From contig NC_021353.1 of NCBI RefSeq assembly GCF_000404225.1, forward strand, positions 1,364,001 through 1,428,000: DNA of 64,000 bases, in the 5' to 3' direction. The notes under the pieces are model-generated. The model was not told the origin of the DNA. It did no database searches and saw only the letters and a list, made by a program, of their open reading frames with translations. This document shows positions 43,855 to 51,673 of this stretch, piece after piece. The translations under genes were made by a program, and so were the position numbers. Each line of letters opens with the position of its first letter. Position 1 is the stretch's first letter. This DNA comes from Candidatus Methanomassiliicoccus intestinalis Issoire-Mx1. GTDB taxonomy: Archaea; Thermoplasmatota; Thermoplasmata; Methanomassiliicoccales; Methanomassiliicoccaceae.

Positions 43855-44737
43855 TGATGTTGTTGAATGCATATTAAAAGCAGGTAAAATTGCTGGGGAA
43901 GCTAGATCTCTCGGAGCTTCCATGGTAGATGAGAACGTCCGCCTTCTAGATGTAGCGGAAGAAGTTGAAGCATATATGATACGCAAAGGTGCTAAACCAG
44001 CATTCCCTACAAACCTCAGTATCAATAATCAAGCAGCTCATTATACACCGCACTCGAATGATACTTTGAAATTTCATAAAGGAGACCTCGTTAAAGTCGA
44101 TGTGGGAGCGCATGTTAATGGATATATTGGAGACACTGCTCAAACAGTAGAAGTAGGAACAAAAACACATTCAGCACTCATCGAAGCTTCCGCAGAAGCC
44201 CTAGATATGGCACTAAACACAGTAACTGACAATATATCAGTAGGAGCTATAGGAGCGGTAATTGAAAAAGCAATTGAAACCAATGGTTTTGTACCAGTCA
44301 CAAACTTAACAGGACACAGCATGAAGCAGTACAATCTACATGCTGGACTTTCAGTACCAAACTATGACAACGGAGACAAAACAAAGGTTATGAGCGGGAT
44401 GCTGGTAGCCATTGAACCGTTTGCCACTGATGGAGAAGGAGAAATAGCCAATGGAAAGCCTGGCAACATTTACCGTGTTTTAAGAGACCGCCCTGCAAAG
44501 GATAAGGGAGCAGATGAACTGCTTGAAAAGATTAAGAATAATTTTGGAACACTGCCATTCTGTGAAAGATGGTGTTCGGATATAGATCCAAATGCTCAGG
44601 ACAACCTCAAAACACTGTTGCGCCGCGGCATCGTATACTCATATGCAATATTAAATGAAGTTAAAGACGGCCTTGTATCTCAAAAAGAGCATACGGTATA
44701 CATAGACGGCTCTAAAACAATAGTTACTACACGTTAA
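43847..44737 (+). CDS. map: methionine aminopeptidase, type II
   Basis: 296 residues of the pita-bread fold. It removes the initiator methionine. Metal ligands are seen in VKVDVGAHVNGYIGDTA near residues 84-100 (Asp pair), the conserved His in GHSMKQYNLH near 160-169, and glutamates in VAIEPFATDGEGEI near 188-201 and KEHTVYI near 279-285. The helical insertion near 200-265 makes it the archaeal/eukaryotic type II. It overlaps the YrdC gene and precedes tRNA-Leu. Confidence 0.96.
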   Translation: MNDDVVECILKAGKIAGEARSLGASMVDENVRLLDVAEEVEAYMIRKGAKPAFPTNLSINNQAAHYTPHSNDTLKFHKGDLVKVDVGAHVNGYIGDTAQTVEVGTKTHSALIEASAEALDMALNTVTDNISVGAIGAVIEKAIETNGFVPVTNLTGHSMKQYNLHAGLSVPNYDNGDKTKVMSGMLVAIEPFATDGEGEIANGKPGNIYRVLRDRPAKDKGADELLEKIKNNFGTLPFCERWCSDIDPNAQDNLKTLLRRGIVYSYAILNEVKDGLVSQKEHTVYIDGSKTIVTTR

Positions 44738-44778
44738 ACGGTACTTTTAATTACCCAATGTATATACAAGCTTGCTAA

Positions 44779-44892
44779 GCGAGGGTAGCCAAGCCAGGTC
44801 AATGGTGAGATTCCTATCTCACCGGCCAAAGGCGACAGACTCAAGATCTGTTCCGTAGAGGTTCAGGGGTTCAAATCCCTTCCCTCGCACCA
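44779..44892 (+). tRNA. tRNA-Leu (anticodon CAA) with a D-loop intron
   Basis: Acceptor stem GCGAGGG/CCCTCGC, anticodon arm ACAGA-CTCAAGA-TCTGT (anticodon CAA), a long variable arm, and T-arm AGGGG-TTCAAAT-CCCTT. The discriminator is A at 44889, followed by an encoded CCA at 44890-44892, unlike the tRNA-Glu of this window. Between the D-loop GGTC and the 3' side of the D-stem (GGC) there are 27 extra bases that must be removed for the tRNA to fold (see the separate intron entry). After removal the D-arm matches ordinary archaeal tRNA-Leu. TATA-like TTTTAATTA lies about 30 nt upstream (44745-44753). Confidence 0.95.
44803..44829 (+). other. 27-nt noncanonical tRNA intron (D-loop) with bulge-helix-bulge
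   Basis: Exon GGTC (44797-44800) pairs with intron GGCC (44824-44827), forming the four-base-pair central helix. A 3-nt bulge AAT (44801-44803) follows on the 5' side and a 3-nt bulge AAA (44828-44830) on the 3' side. The intron's own stem is GGTGAGA/TCTCACC with loop TTCCTA. Cutting after the second base of each bulge removes 44803-44829, exactly the 27 bases by which the gene exceeds a normal tRNA-Leu. Confidence 0.85.
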
Positions 44893-44973
44893 CTGAAGAA
44901 TATCATTGTGGGTTAGTTATTAGCTGTTAATAATCAGTTTTGAATGTCTGACTGTTCATTAGTCAAACAATGT

Positions 44974-45231
44974 TTACTCACTTTTCCATTTTTTACATTG
45001 ATCTATCTTAATAGCTGGATCATACCCCTGATCCTTACCCATATTGCAGAGAGTATCACATGGAAAAACATTACATTCTCCGCAATGATTGAAACTTCTT
45101 GATTCACAACAGCTTTTTACTTTACATTCTCCGCCCCAAAATGGCGTTTTCATGTCTATGCAGCCTTTACAATGCACACTTTCTTTACGTTCACAAGAAT
45201 TACAGAGCACACCGCACCGCGATTCATACAT
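44974..45231 (-). CDS. DUF3795 cysteine-rich protein
   Basis: 85 residues with eleven cysteines: CGVLCNSC near 6-13, HCKGC near 20-24, CKVKSCC near 36-42, HCGECNVFPCDTLC near 49-62, and a last Cys near the C-terminus. This matches the small DUF3795 family of anaerobes, proposed to bind zinc or Fe-S; function unknown. It is likely transcribed alone; the next gene upstream on this strand (methyltransferase) starts well away. Confidence 0.88.
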   Translation of the reverse strand: MYESRCGVLCNSCERKESVHCKGCIDMKTPFWGGECKVKSCCESRSFNHCGECNVFPCDTLCNMGKDQGYDPAIKIDQCKKWKSE

Positions 45232-45285
45232 GTAGATAACTAACGAATGCCTATTATTAAAAAATAAGTGTATTTGGTGACGCTA

Positions 45286-45912
45286 TCATTTTTTACCGAT
45301 GAAGTAAAAGGCATTGGAAGTATGGCCATTCATCGTATCATATACTACATTCTTTAGAGTTAACATTTTGAACGAACTTAATAATTCCTTGATCCAAACT
45401 ATGTCGTGATGTCTCAGAACAGCTCCATCAGGAGTTTCAAAAACTCCATATTTATCATATTTTGATGCATATAGATCATATCTGATTAAGTTTCTTCTAT
45501 CATAATTAATTAAAAAATCAGTTACGTAAATAATCCCATCTGGTTTGAGGATACGAAATATATCATCCAAGAGGTATTTTTGTTCATTATCATCTGCAAT
45601 GCATGTCAAAACTGCAGATAAGATAACTGCATCATAACTGCAGTCATCAAACTCAAGTGTTTTATCGTGTTTAACAGTCAGATCTAGAAATGGATAAAGT
45701 TGCTTACCTTTTTCAATCATTTTTGAAGAAAAATCAACACCTTTTAAATTTTTATAACCATTTGAATATAATTCATACAGAGTCCTTCCATAACCACATC
45801 CTACATCCAAAATGCTGTCATCATTTTTCAGATATAATGATAATTCATCAAGATGCAACATAGCAGTGAATGTTTTGCATGTAGACTTGTCCCAGTACTC
45901 CTTTTGATTCAT
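45286..45912 (-). CDS. class I SAM-dependent methyltransferase
   Basis: 208 residues. Motif I ILDVGCGYGRTLYEL is near residues 34-48, followed by LKGVDFSSKMIEKG near 55-68, and YDAVILSAVLTCI with LKPDGIIYVTDFL further on, as in Methyltransf_11/25 enzymes. The substrate is unknown. The N-terminus EYWDKSTCKTFTAMLHL resembles methyltransferases acting on small molecules, but this is weak evidence. The base composition is more AT-rich than its neighbours, which may indicate recent acquisition. Confidence 0.88.
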   Translation of the reverse strand: MNQKEYWDKSTCKTFTAMLHLDELSLYLKNDDSILDVGCGYGRTLYELYSNGYKNLKGVDFSSKMIEKGKQLYPFLDLTVKHDKTLEFDDCSYDAVILSAVLTCIADDNEQKYLLDDIFRILKPDGIIYVTDFLINYDRRNLIRYDLYASKYDKYGVFETPDGAVLRHHDIVWIKELLSSFKMLTLKNVVYDTMNGHTSNAFYFIGKK

Positions 45913-46030
45913 TAATATTCAACAGTGTATCAGATCAGGATTCAAATATATACTGATGCATTTTTATAAGCATTCTTTTTGAAAATATGATAGCAAATAG
46001 GATTTTATAATATCTCAATGTGGCGTTGTC

Positions 46031-47332
46031 GTGAACAGCCAAAAAGCAAACAAGACTTTGAGTTATAGATGGATAATCTTAGTCATACTTCTCATAGCTT
46101 ACTTTTTTGTTTATTTTCATAGAACCTCAACCGCTGTAGTTGGTACAGAAATAGTTTCAGCGGTGGGAGGGTCTGTTGCTTTACTCGGCTCCGCATATTT
46201 TTATTCATATGTGCTGATGCAGATTCCAAGCGGATTGATGGCAGATCGATATGGAGTCAGGTCATTGGTAAGTGTATTTTTGTTAATCGCAGCATTAGGT
46301 GCATTTTTAATTGGACTGGGAGAATCGTGGAATACCGTCTTAATTGGAAGGGTGCTCATAGGCCTTGGACTCGGTGCTATTTACATCCCAATGCTAAAGG
46401 TATTAGCAGTATGGTTTAAGAAAAATGAGTTTGCTTCACTAAATGGAATAATACTTGCAGTTGGAAATGCCGGAGCAATAGCTTCGGCGACTCCGCTTGC
46501 AATCCTCTCAGATGCTATCGGGTGGCAGGATGTGTTTATATTCCTAGCTATAACCACATTGATCCTGGCTGTAATGTGTTATGTAATTATCAGAAACCAC
46601 CCCTCAGAAAAAGGGTATATGAGCATAGAAGAAATAATTTCAAATGAAACTGGAGTTTCTGTCTCAGACTCCACCTCCGCTAAAGTATCCATGAAAAGCG
46701 GCTTGATGACTGTTGTAACCAGCGGAAGAAAATTCTGGGCTCCGGCTATCGCTTATTTCTTATTGTACGGAACATTGATGACATACGAAGGCTTGTGGGC
46801 GGGTACATATTTCAATAATGCCTATGACTTTGAGTATAACTCCAGCTGGATGATCACCGCAGTCGGCATCGGTATGATCATAGGTGCTCCTCTTGCTGGT
46901 CTAATGTCAGACCGCGTATTTCACTCCAGAAAACGTGTGAGCCTTACAGGAAACATTGGATACGCAGTTATATGGCTGATAATTTTCACATTTGCAGGAA
47001 TGATAAATAATTACACTTTCTGGATAGCAGTCAATGTAGCAATGGGTTTCACAGCATCTTGGATGATAGTTACCTATGCTCAGTTGAAAGATTGGTTTCC
47101 AATAGCAATATCTGGTACTGCAGTTGCTACCATGAATGTTTTTTTATTCCTAGGTGCCGGTGTAATGCAGAGTCTGTCTCATTATATAGTTAACAAGAAC
47201 AGCTCCATAGATGAGTTTAGATTTTTATGGATGATAATGTTTATATGCCAGGTTTTGACCTGCATCTTTGTATATATATCTCCAGAAAATAAAAAAGGTG
47301 AAGAAGCAGTAGTAAAGATTAGGGAATTATGA
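46031..47332 (+). CDS. major facilitator superfamily transporter
   Basis: 433 residues, 12 membrane helices. The loop 2-3 signature is LMADRYGVRSL near residues 74-84, and the repeated one GLMSDRVFHSRKRV is near 290-303. The start is GTG at 46031. The family fits organic-anion or hexose-phosphate-type antiporters; the substrate is unknown. It is convergent with the zinc-finger gene, overlapping by six bases. Confidence 0.92.
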   Translation: MNSQKANKTLSYRWIILVILLIAYFFVYFHRTSTAVVGTEIVSAVGGSVALLGSAYFYSYVLMQIPSGLMADRYGVRSLVSVFLLIAALGAFLIGLGESWNTVLIGRVLIGLGLGAIYIPMLKVLAVWFKKNEFASLNGIILAVGNAGAIASATPLAILSDAIGWQDVFIFLAITTLILAVMCYVIIRNHPSEKGYMSIEEIISNETGVSVSDSTSAKVSMKSGLMTVVTSGRKFWAPAIAYFLLYGTLMTYEGLWAGTYFNNAYDFEYNSSWMITAVGIGMIIGAPLAGLMSDRVFHSRKRVSLTGNIGYAVIWLIIFTFAGMINNYTFWIAVNVAMGFTASWMIVTYAQLKDWFPIAISGTAVATMNVFLFLGAGVMQSLSHYIVNKNSSIDEFRFLWMIMFICQVLTCIFVYISPENKKGEEAVVKIREL

Positions 47333-47689
47333 TTTGCCACTGAACTTAACCTTCATACCATGAACTACATCCATATGATATGCCAGGTTATATGAAAGTT
47401 TATCATCGGTTAAACCTCTTATCGCATCTCCACATATTGGACAGATTATAGATTCTGGTAATGCTTCGCCTGGAAGTCTTTCTGATCGGGAATCATGAAA
47501 TTCAATAACTGCCTCCTGATCATATGGCCTCTGAGAATAATCCTCGGGCTGGAGATTGCTACCATGTGGTACTGAAGCTACGGAAATATTGTGCTTTGTT
47601 AAAAAGTGATTTTGCAGATTTTTACTAAGATCTGATTCGCCTGCACCGATGATAGGATCGTTGCATAATGGACATAATAGTGTAATCAT
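47327..47689 (-). CDS. double zinc-finger protein of unknown function
   Basis: 120 residues with two similar C2H2-like units. The first is CPLC-x17-H-x4-H at residues about 6-31, and the second is CPIC with the same spacing at about 84-109. The two units look like an internal duplication, joined by a 50-residue acidic linker. It could bind DNA, RNA or protein. Similar two-finger proteins are scattered in Thermoplasmata and methanogens, but I do not know a function. Confidence 0.85.
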   Translation of the reverse strand: MITLLCPLCNDPIIGAGESDLSKNLQNHFLTKHNISVASVPHGSNLQPEDYSQRPYDQEAVIEFHDSRSERLPGEALPESIICPICGDAIRGLTDDKLSYNLAYHMDVVHGMKVKFSGKS

Positions 47690-48096
47690 ATTGCTAAAAT
47701 CTTTTCAACTAATGAACTTTAAAAATTACCCAAATTTATCTTCAAAAACATGTCACTTTTCAACATAATGGCATGTTTTATGTAATATCTGCAGGTAAGA
47801 AAATTAAATTCCATCTTGTGATTTTTTTTATTTCTGATATGCTTAGTCTCTTTTGCAATACGACCCAATAATATCATCGAATTCTAAAGATATGGGATCT
47901 AAAAATGCAGAACGAAGGGGTTCCTTTGAAATAACAAAGAGATTAGAATGTTGTTTTCAGTAGTGAAAGCAAAACCTAGCATAAGTATTAACGGTTTTCA
48001 GCAATGCATTCACGTTTTTAGATCGGGTTGCATTTCAACGTAAAACACAAAAGAAATATACTGAAACAACCGTAGATTAACTTGTAGGGTTACAAA
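47690..48096. other. intergenic region without recognised features
   Basis: About 400 bases, AT-rich. It must carry promoters for the leftward zinc-finger gene and for the DedA gene. I see no ORF with a credible ribosome-binding site, no tRNA-like fold and no long inverted repeat. Confidence 0.4.
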
Positions 48097-48744
48097 GTGT
48101 CCATAGTCGGCAGCTTATTCGACACGATATTTGAGATTGTTACCAATTTTATAGATACTATTGGATATGCAGGAATATTTTTAGCAATGTTTATTGAGGG
48201 CATTCTGACACCGATACCCAGTGAAATTATAATGCCGTTTGCTGGCTACCTTGCAGAAAATGGCCGCTTTAATTTAGTTCTGGTAATATTTGTAGCGTCA
48301 GTCGGAGCTACACTCGGTGCTATAGTAGCATACCATCTCGCAAAATGGCTGGGAAGGGCTGTGATACTAAAATACGGAAAGTACATCGGATTAAATGAAG
48401 GATCATTAAACAAAGCAAATGCATGGTTTGAAAAGTATGGATCATATGGAGTCTTAATAGGCCATGCACTGCCTGGCATTCGTTCTATAATCTCGTTTCC
48501 TGCAGGCCTTGCAGATATGGATTTAAAGAAGTTTACAATTTTTACATTCATCGGGGCTGCAATATGGAATACTGTATTAGGATCTGCAGGTTATGTTCTT
48601 GGGGAGAATTACGGGCAGATTGAGGAACTTTTTGAGGCAGCTCATATCGATATTATAATATTAAGTATCCTTGTAATTGCATTAGCCACATATTTCATAT
48701 ATAAGCATTATAAAAAAGTCAAAAACAATATTACAGACGAATAA
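48097..48744 (+). CDS. DedA/VTT-family membrane protein
   Basis: 215 residues with the DedA pattern: FIEGILTPIPSEIIMPFAGYLA near residues 31-52, GATLGAIVAYHLAKWLGR near 69-86, and HALPGIRSIISFPAG near 127-141 (the conserved GRxxP-type re-entrant loop, here GIRSIISFPAG). DedA proteins move lipid carriers such as polyprenyl phosphate across the membrane. The start is GTG 48097. It is a monocistronic unit and fits the surface-glycan theme of the window. Confidence 0.92.
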   Translation: MSIVGSLFDTIFEIVTNFIDTIGYAGIFLAMFIEGILTPIPSEIIMPFAGYLAENGRFNLVLVIFVASVGATLGAIVAYHLAKWLGRAVILKYGKYIGLNEGSLNKANAWFEKYGSYGVLIGHALPGIRSIISFPAGLADMDLKKFTIFTFIGAAIWNTVLGSAGYVLGENYGQIEELFEAAHIDIIILSILVIALATYFIYKHYKKVKNNITDE

Positions 48745-48888
48745 TGGACTTAAACGGATATATTCAGACATAATTTATTACAAAAACAGCCCTTTTACGG
48801 TCATAAATAGCCAGATTCACAAATGGTCTAAAATAGTAACCATACAATACATAAAATATCATTAATTAAATACCATTATAAGGCAGAT

Positions 48889-49062
48889 ATGTCCAATACA
48901 AGGCAAATCAAAGTCACAGCTCCGCCTGCAATTGTAAAAGTCATCGATGAAGAAGTTGAGAATGGGAGATTTACAGGTCGTGGAGACTTTGTACTCTACG
49001 CAATAAGGTATTACATCGACAATCATAAAACACCAGCCACTAAAAAGGAATCTGAAGATTAA
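48889..49062 (+). CDS. ribbon-helix-helix transcription factor (57 residues)
   Basis: My translation from ATG 48889: a basic strand TRQIKVTAPPAIVKVIDEEV, then the second helix region GRFTGRGDFVLYAIRYYIDN, and an acidic tail ending at the TAA at 49060-49062. This is the CopG/NikR-like ribbon-helix-helix layout (about residues 4-10 strand, 12-24 helix A, 29-45 helix B). A TATA-like TTAATTAAATA is centred 23 nt before the ATG, so it is likely leaderless. A 13-bp imperfect inverted repeat follows 51 bases downstream and may be its operator. Confidence 0.85.
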   Translation: MSNTRQIKVTAPPAIVKVIDEEVENGRFTGRGDFVLYAIRYYIDNHKTPATKKESED

Positions 49063-49113
49063 ATATAATAATGTCAAATAATGAGATGATCATTATTTTA
49101 CGATGAAGCGTAA

Positions 49114-49145
49114 CTGTTTTTGGCATGTGCATATGCCATAAACAG
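49114..49145. repeat. 13-bp inverted repeat downstream of the RHH gene
   Basis: CTGTTTTTGGCAT-GTGCAT-ATGCCATAAACAG: arms of 13 bases with one mismatch and a six-base spacer. No T-tract follows, so an operator or a stable RNA 3' end is more likely than a classical terminator. It contains GCATATGCCATA, also found within the inverted repeat near 30813. Confidence 0.5.
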
Positions 49146-49228
49146 ATTTGCATCGCTTGCAGAATCTGCGCTGCTAAATACTCATTTCAGAGTAAGGACT
49201 TAAAATAAGACCAATACTCAAAGCAGTA

Positions 49229-49495
49229 TTAGCAGATAGTAATGGGAGAATTTGATTGCAGTCCTCTAAGACATGAAGGGAGATTCTTCTTCACATCTCT
49301 ATGGAATGTAACACATTCACAGCATTTTCCATGTCTGGGACAGCTACTTGAGCAGCTGCATTTTGAAGCATCATTATCACAAACCATAGGTGCAGCATTG
49401 TTAAAGAGCATATATTGCTTTTCACTAAATTCCAAATTGTAAATATGATGTCTGCATAAACTCAGAGGGATATGCAGAATATTAGCTGTATTCAT
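49229..49495 (-). CDS. small cysteine-rich protein (DUF6485-like)
   Basis: 88 residues. The C-terminal half is CSCSSSCPRHGKCCECVTFH followed by a final C near LPSC, matching from memory a family of small proteins of anaerobes (DUF6485-like) that may bind an Fe-S cluster or zinc. The N-terminal 35 residues look unrelated, and a shorter version starting at the Met before VCDNDASK is possible. The ATG at 49495 overlaps the stop of the upstream gene (ATGA), favouring the long version. Confidence 0.75.
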   Translation of the reverse strand: MNTANILHIPLSLCRHHIYNLEFSEKQYMLFNNAAPMVCDNDASKCSCSSSCPRHGKCCECVTFHRDVKKNLPSCLRGLQSNSPITIC

Positions 49496-49836
49496 TCCAT
49501 ATCAAATGTCATTGTAGAAGTCGGTGAATTTTTTGCAGCTGTCTTTGAGATCATTCCAGATTCCAGCCAGCAAGCATTGTAGATTGAAACTGGAACTAAA
49601 CAAGTTGGTGTGATATGGGATGTTTCTGCAAGTTTCATTATTTTAGAATCTGTCATTGATGTCATATCGACTAATTCAACTTCTGTTAAAGATTTAGCAT
49701 AGTCTCGAACGTGACTGCACGTGGATTTTATATGAATTTTAACAGACCCATCTTCATTCAAATCAGTTTCAATAACAGTATGATTAGGACAAATAGGCAT
49801 ATCAACTACAACTTTTGAAGACATTTCCAACTCCAT
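49492..49836 (-). CDS. uncharacterised protein coupled to the Cys-rich gene
   Basis: 114 residues with three cysteines (PICPNH near 15, STCSHV near 39, TPTCLVP near 78) and one in NACWLESG near 88. It has a strand-rich first part (VIETDLNEDGSVKIHIKS) reminiscent of small archaeal proteins near corrinoid or redox genes; I do not recognise it firmly. It is translationally coupled to the next gene. A TATA-like ATATATAGTATATT lies about 20 bases upstream on the minus strand. Confidence 0.75.
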   Translation of the reverse strand: MELEMSSKVVVDMPICPNHTVIETDLNEDGSVKIHIKSTCSHVRDYAKSLTEVELVDMTSMTDSKIMKLAETSHITPTCLVPVSIYNACWLESGMISKTAAKNSPTSTMTFDME

Positions 49837-49909
49837 GTCATAATTATCAATATACTATATATCACTCATCATCACAGCATAAGTCTATCAAATAGAGAAA
49901 CCGTGAAGC

Positions 49910-49961
49910 AACAGATCGCTGCTGCATTTAATGAGCAGCGTGCATTGATGCATGGTCTGTT
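49910..49961 (+). other. possible structured RNA element (three-helix junction)
   Basis: Outer helix AACAGA/TCTGTT encloses CGCTGCT-10 nt-AGCAGCG and a smaller TGC/GCA hairpin. It lies between a bidirectional TATA-like TATACTATATA (49852-49862) and the panD promoter. It could be a short transcript or just a chance fold. Confidence 0.3.
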
Positions 49962-50002
49962 TCAAGACGTTAGATTCTGTAAATCACATGGAGAATCAAA
50001 AG

Positions 50003-50013
50003 TATTTAAAATA
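50003..50013 (+). promoter_or_regulatory. TATA-like element for panD
   Basis: TATTTAAAATA centred 25 nt upstream of ATG 50033, with no Shine-Dalgarno between: a leaderless transcript. Confidence 0.55.
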
Positions 50014-50032
50014 AAGCTACCATAGAGCCCCC

Positions 50033-50398
50033 ATGCGTTGCCTCCTACGGAGCAAGATTCATCGCGCAACGGTAACCGAAGCGAACGTAGAATACGTTGG
50101 TAGCATTACTATAGATAGATCGCTTTTAGCTGAAGCGGAGATCTGGGCAGGAGAAAAAGTACTGGTTTCAGATGTGGACAATGGCAGCCGATTTGAAACA
50201 TATGTTGTCCCTGGCGATTCTGGAGTCATATGCGTAAACGGTGCAGCGGCAAGGCTGGTAGATGTAGGCGACAGAGTAATCATAATGTCATTTGAGTACG
50301 GTGACGTCCAGATAGAACCAAAGATATTACTTGTAGATGAAAAGAACAGATGTGTTCAGATCTTAAGATCTGTAGAGTCCCAGCCACTCAATAAGTAA
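50033..50398 (+). CDS. panD: aspartate 1-decarboxylase, pyruvoyl type
   Basis: 121 residues. It converts aspartate to beta-alanine for pantothenate and CoA. The self-cleavage site is YVGSITID, with Gly24-Ser25 giving the pyruvoyl group. The fold's NGAAARLV near residues 71-78 and GDRVIIMSF near 82-90 are typical of bacterial PanD. Most archaea use a PLP-dependent decarboxylase instead, so this gene looks bacterial in origin. It is convergent with hisS, ending exactly where hisS ends. Confidence 0.93.
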   Translation: MRCLLRSKIHRATVTEANVEYVGSITIDRSLLAEAEIWAGEKVLVSDVDNGSRFETYVVPGDSGVICVNGAAARLVDVGDRVIIMSFEYGDVQIEPKILLVDEKNRCVQILRSVESQPLNK

Positions 50399-51643
50399 TC
50401 AGAACTCTTGAAGGATCTCGGCGATTTTTACAACTTTCTGTTCACCGCTCAACATATCTCGGATAGAAACGCACCCTTCAGCAAATTCCTTTTCACCTAC
50501 GATAACTGCCTTTTTAGCATTTATCGAAGAAGCATATTTGAAGTTCTTTGAAAGACTGCGACCAATCAAGTCTAATTCTGTAGGTATGTTAGACAGTCTT
50601 AAGTCTGCAGCAATTTTGTAACATTCATCTTTCATAGTGTCGGACACAGGGATTACATATGCCGAAATTTCATATTTTGGAGTTTCAAATCCTTCACGCT
50701 CCAGTGCGAGAAGCGTCCTGTCAAACCCAATGCCAAAACCTGTGGAGAATGTTTTTTCTCCGCCGAACAATTCTGTAAGAGAATAAGAGCCTCCTCCACA
50801 GATCTGTTTCTCAGCACCTAAAACCGGTGCGTCCATTTCAAACACTAATCCTGTGTAATAATCCAGACCTCTTACAACTCCAAGATCGATCTCTACATTG
50901 TCAAACCCATAGTAATTGAGTATCTGGAATACTTTTGATAAATGTTCTCTTGCATCCCCTTTGATTTTTTCTAAAACATCAATGGAACCTACAGTCTCAG
51001 TTACATCAATGATTGTAGAGATCGAATCTTTAGATAACCCGGCTGCTTCCATACGTTGAGATGCTTCTTCATACTCTTTTTTATCAAGTTTCTGAAGTAT
51101 GAGGGGAATATTTTCCGCACTGGCTCCAGAAGAAGATAGCATTTCTCTCAGAACTCCGATGTGTCCGATTCTTATTCTATAATCCTTCAATCCAATGTGT
51201 TTCATAATGGAAGCTGCCAGAGATATCACTTCAGCATCAGACTGCGGTCCGGCTGATCCGATCATTTCTGCGCCGAACTGGAAGAACTCCCTATAACGTC
51301 CAGATTGCGGTCTTTCATACCTAAAGCACTGTCCAAAGTAAAACATCTTCAATGGTCTTGGTTCTGAAGAGAGCTCATTTACAAAAAATCTCATTGCCGG
51401 AGCAGTAAGCTCAGGGCGGAGTGCTATTTCTCTCCCGCCTTTGTCTGTAAATGCATAAATTTCATCGATCACGTTGGGGCCAGATTTTAAAGTGAATAAT
51501 TCGGTATTCTCAAAAATCGGTGTGGCAATTTCTCTGAAACCAAAAAGCGCTGCTTCTTCACGCATCAATTTTTCGAGATATCTTCTCTTTTCCATCTCAT
51601 CTGAGCGAAAATCTCTAGTGCCGCGTGGTTTCTGAATCATCAA
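50399..51643 (-). CDS. hisS: histidyl-tRNA synthetase
   Basis: 414-residue class II synthetase. The N-terminus PRGTRDFRSDEMEKRRYLE is the HisRS signature. Motif 2 is FRYERPQSGRYREFFQFGAE near residues 111-130, the histidine-specific motif GLDYYTGLVFE is near 258-268, motif 3 is STGFGIGFDRTLLALE near 296-311, and the C-terminal anticodon-binding domain starts near 325. Normal length. It lies 30 bases downstream of the DRG gene on the same strand. Confidence 0.97.
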   Translation of the reverse strand: MMIQKPRGTRDFRSDEMEKRRYLEKLMREEAALFGFREIATPIFENTELFTLKSGPNVIDEIYAFTDKGGREIALRPELTAPAMRFFVNELSSEPRPLKMFYFGQCFRYERPQSGRYREFFQFGAEMIGSAGPQSDAEVISLAASIMKHIGLKDYRIRIGHIGVLREMLSSSGASAENIPLILQKLDKKEYEEASQRMEAAGLSKDSISTIIDVTETVGSIDVLEKIKGDAREHLSKVFQILNYYGFDNVEIDLGVVRGLDYYTGLVFEMDAPVLGAEKQICGGGSYSLTELFGGEKTFSTGFGIGFDRTLLALEREGFETPKYEISAYVIPVSDTMKDECYKIAADLRLSNIPTELDLIGRSLSKNFKYASSINAKKAVIVGEKEFAEGCVSIRDMLSGEQKVVKIAEILQEF

Positions 51644-51673
51644 AAGTACAAATAAATAAAGGATATAAAATGG

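Noticed and set aside
45286..45912. AT-rich methyltransferase gene as part of a mobile island
   Set aside because: No integrase, direct repeats or insertion sequence around it; the nearby tRNA-Leu has no duplicated 3' end within the window.
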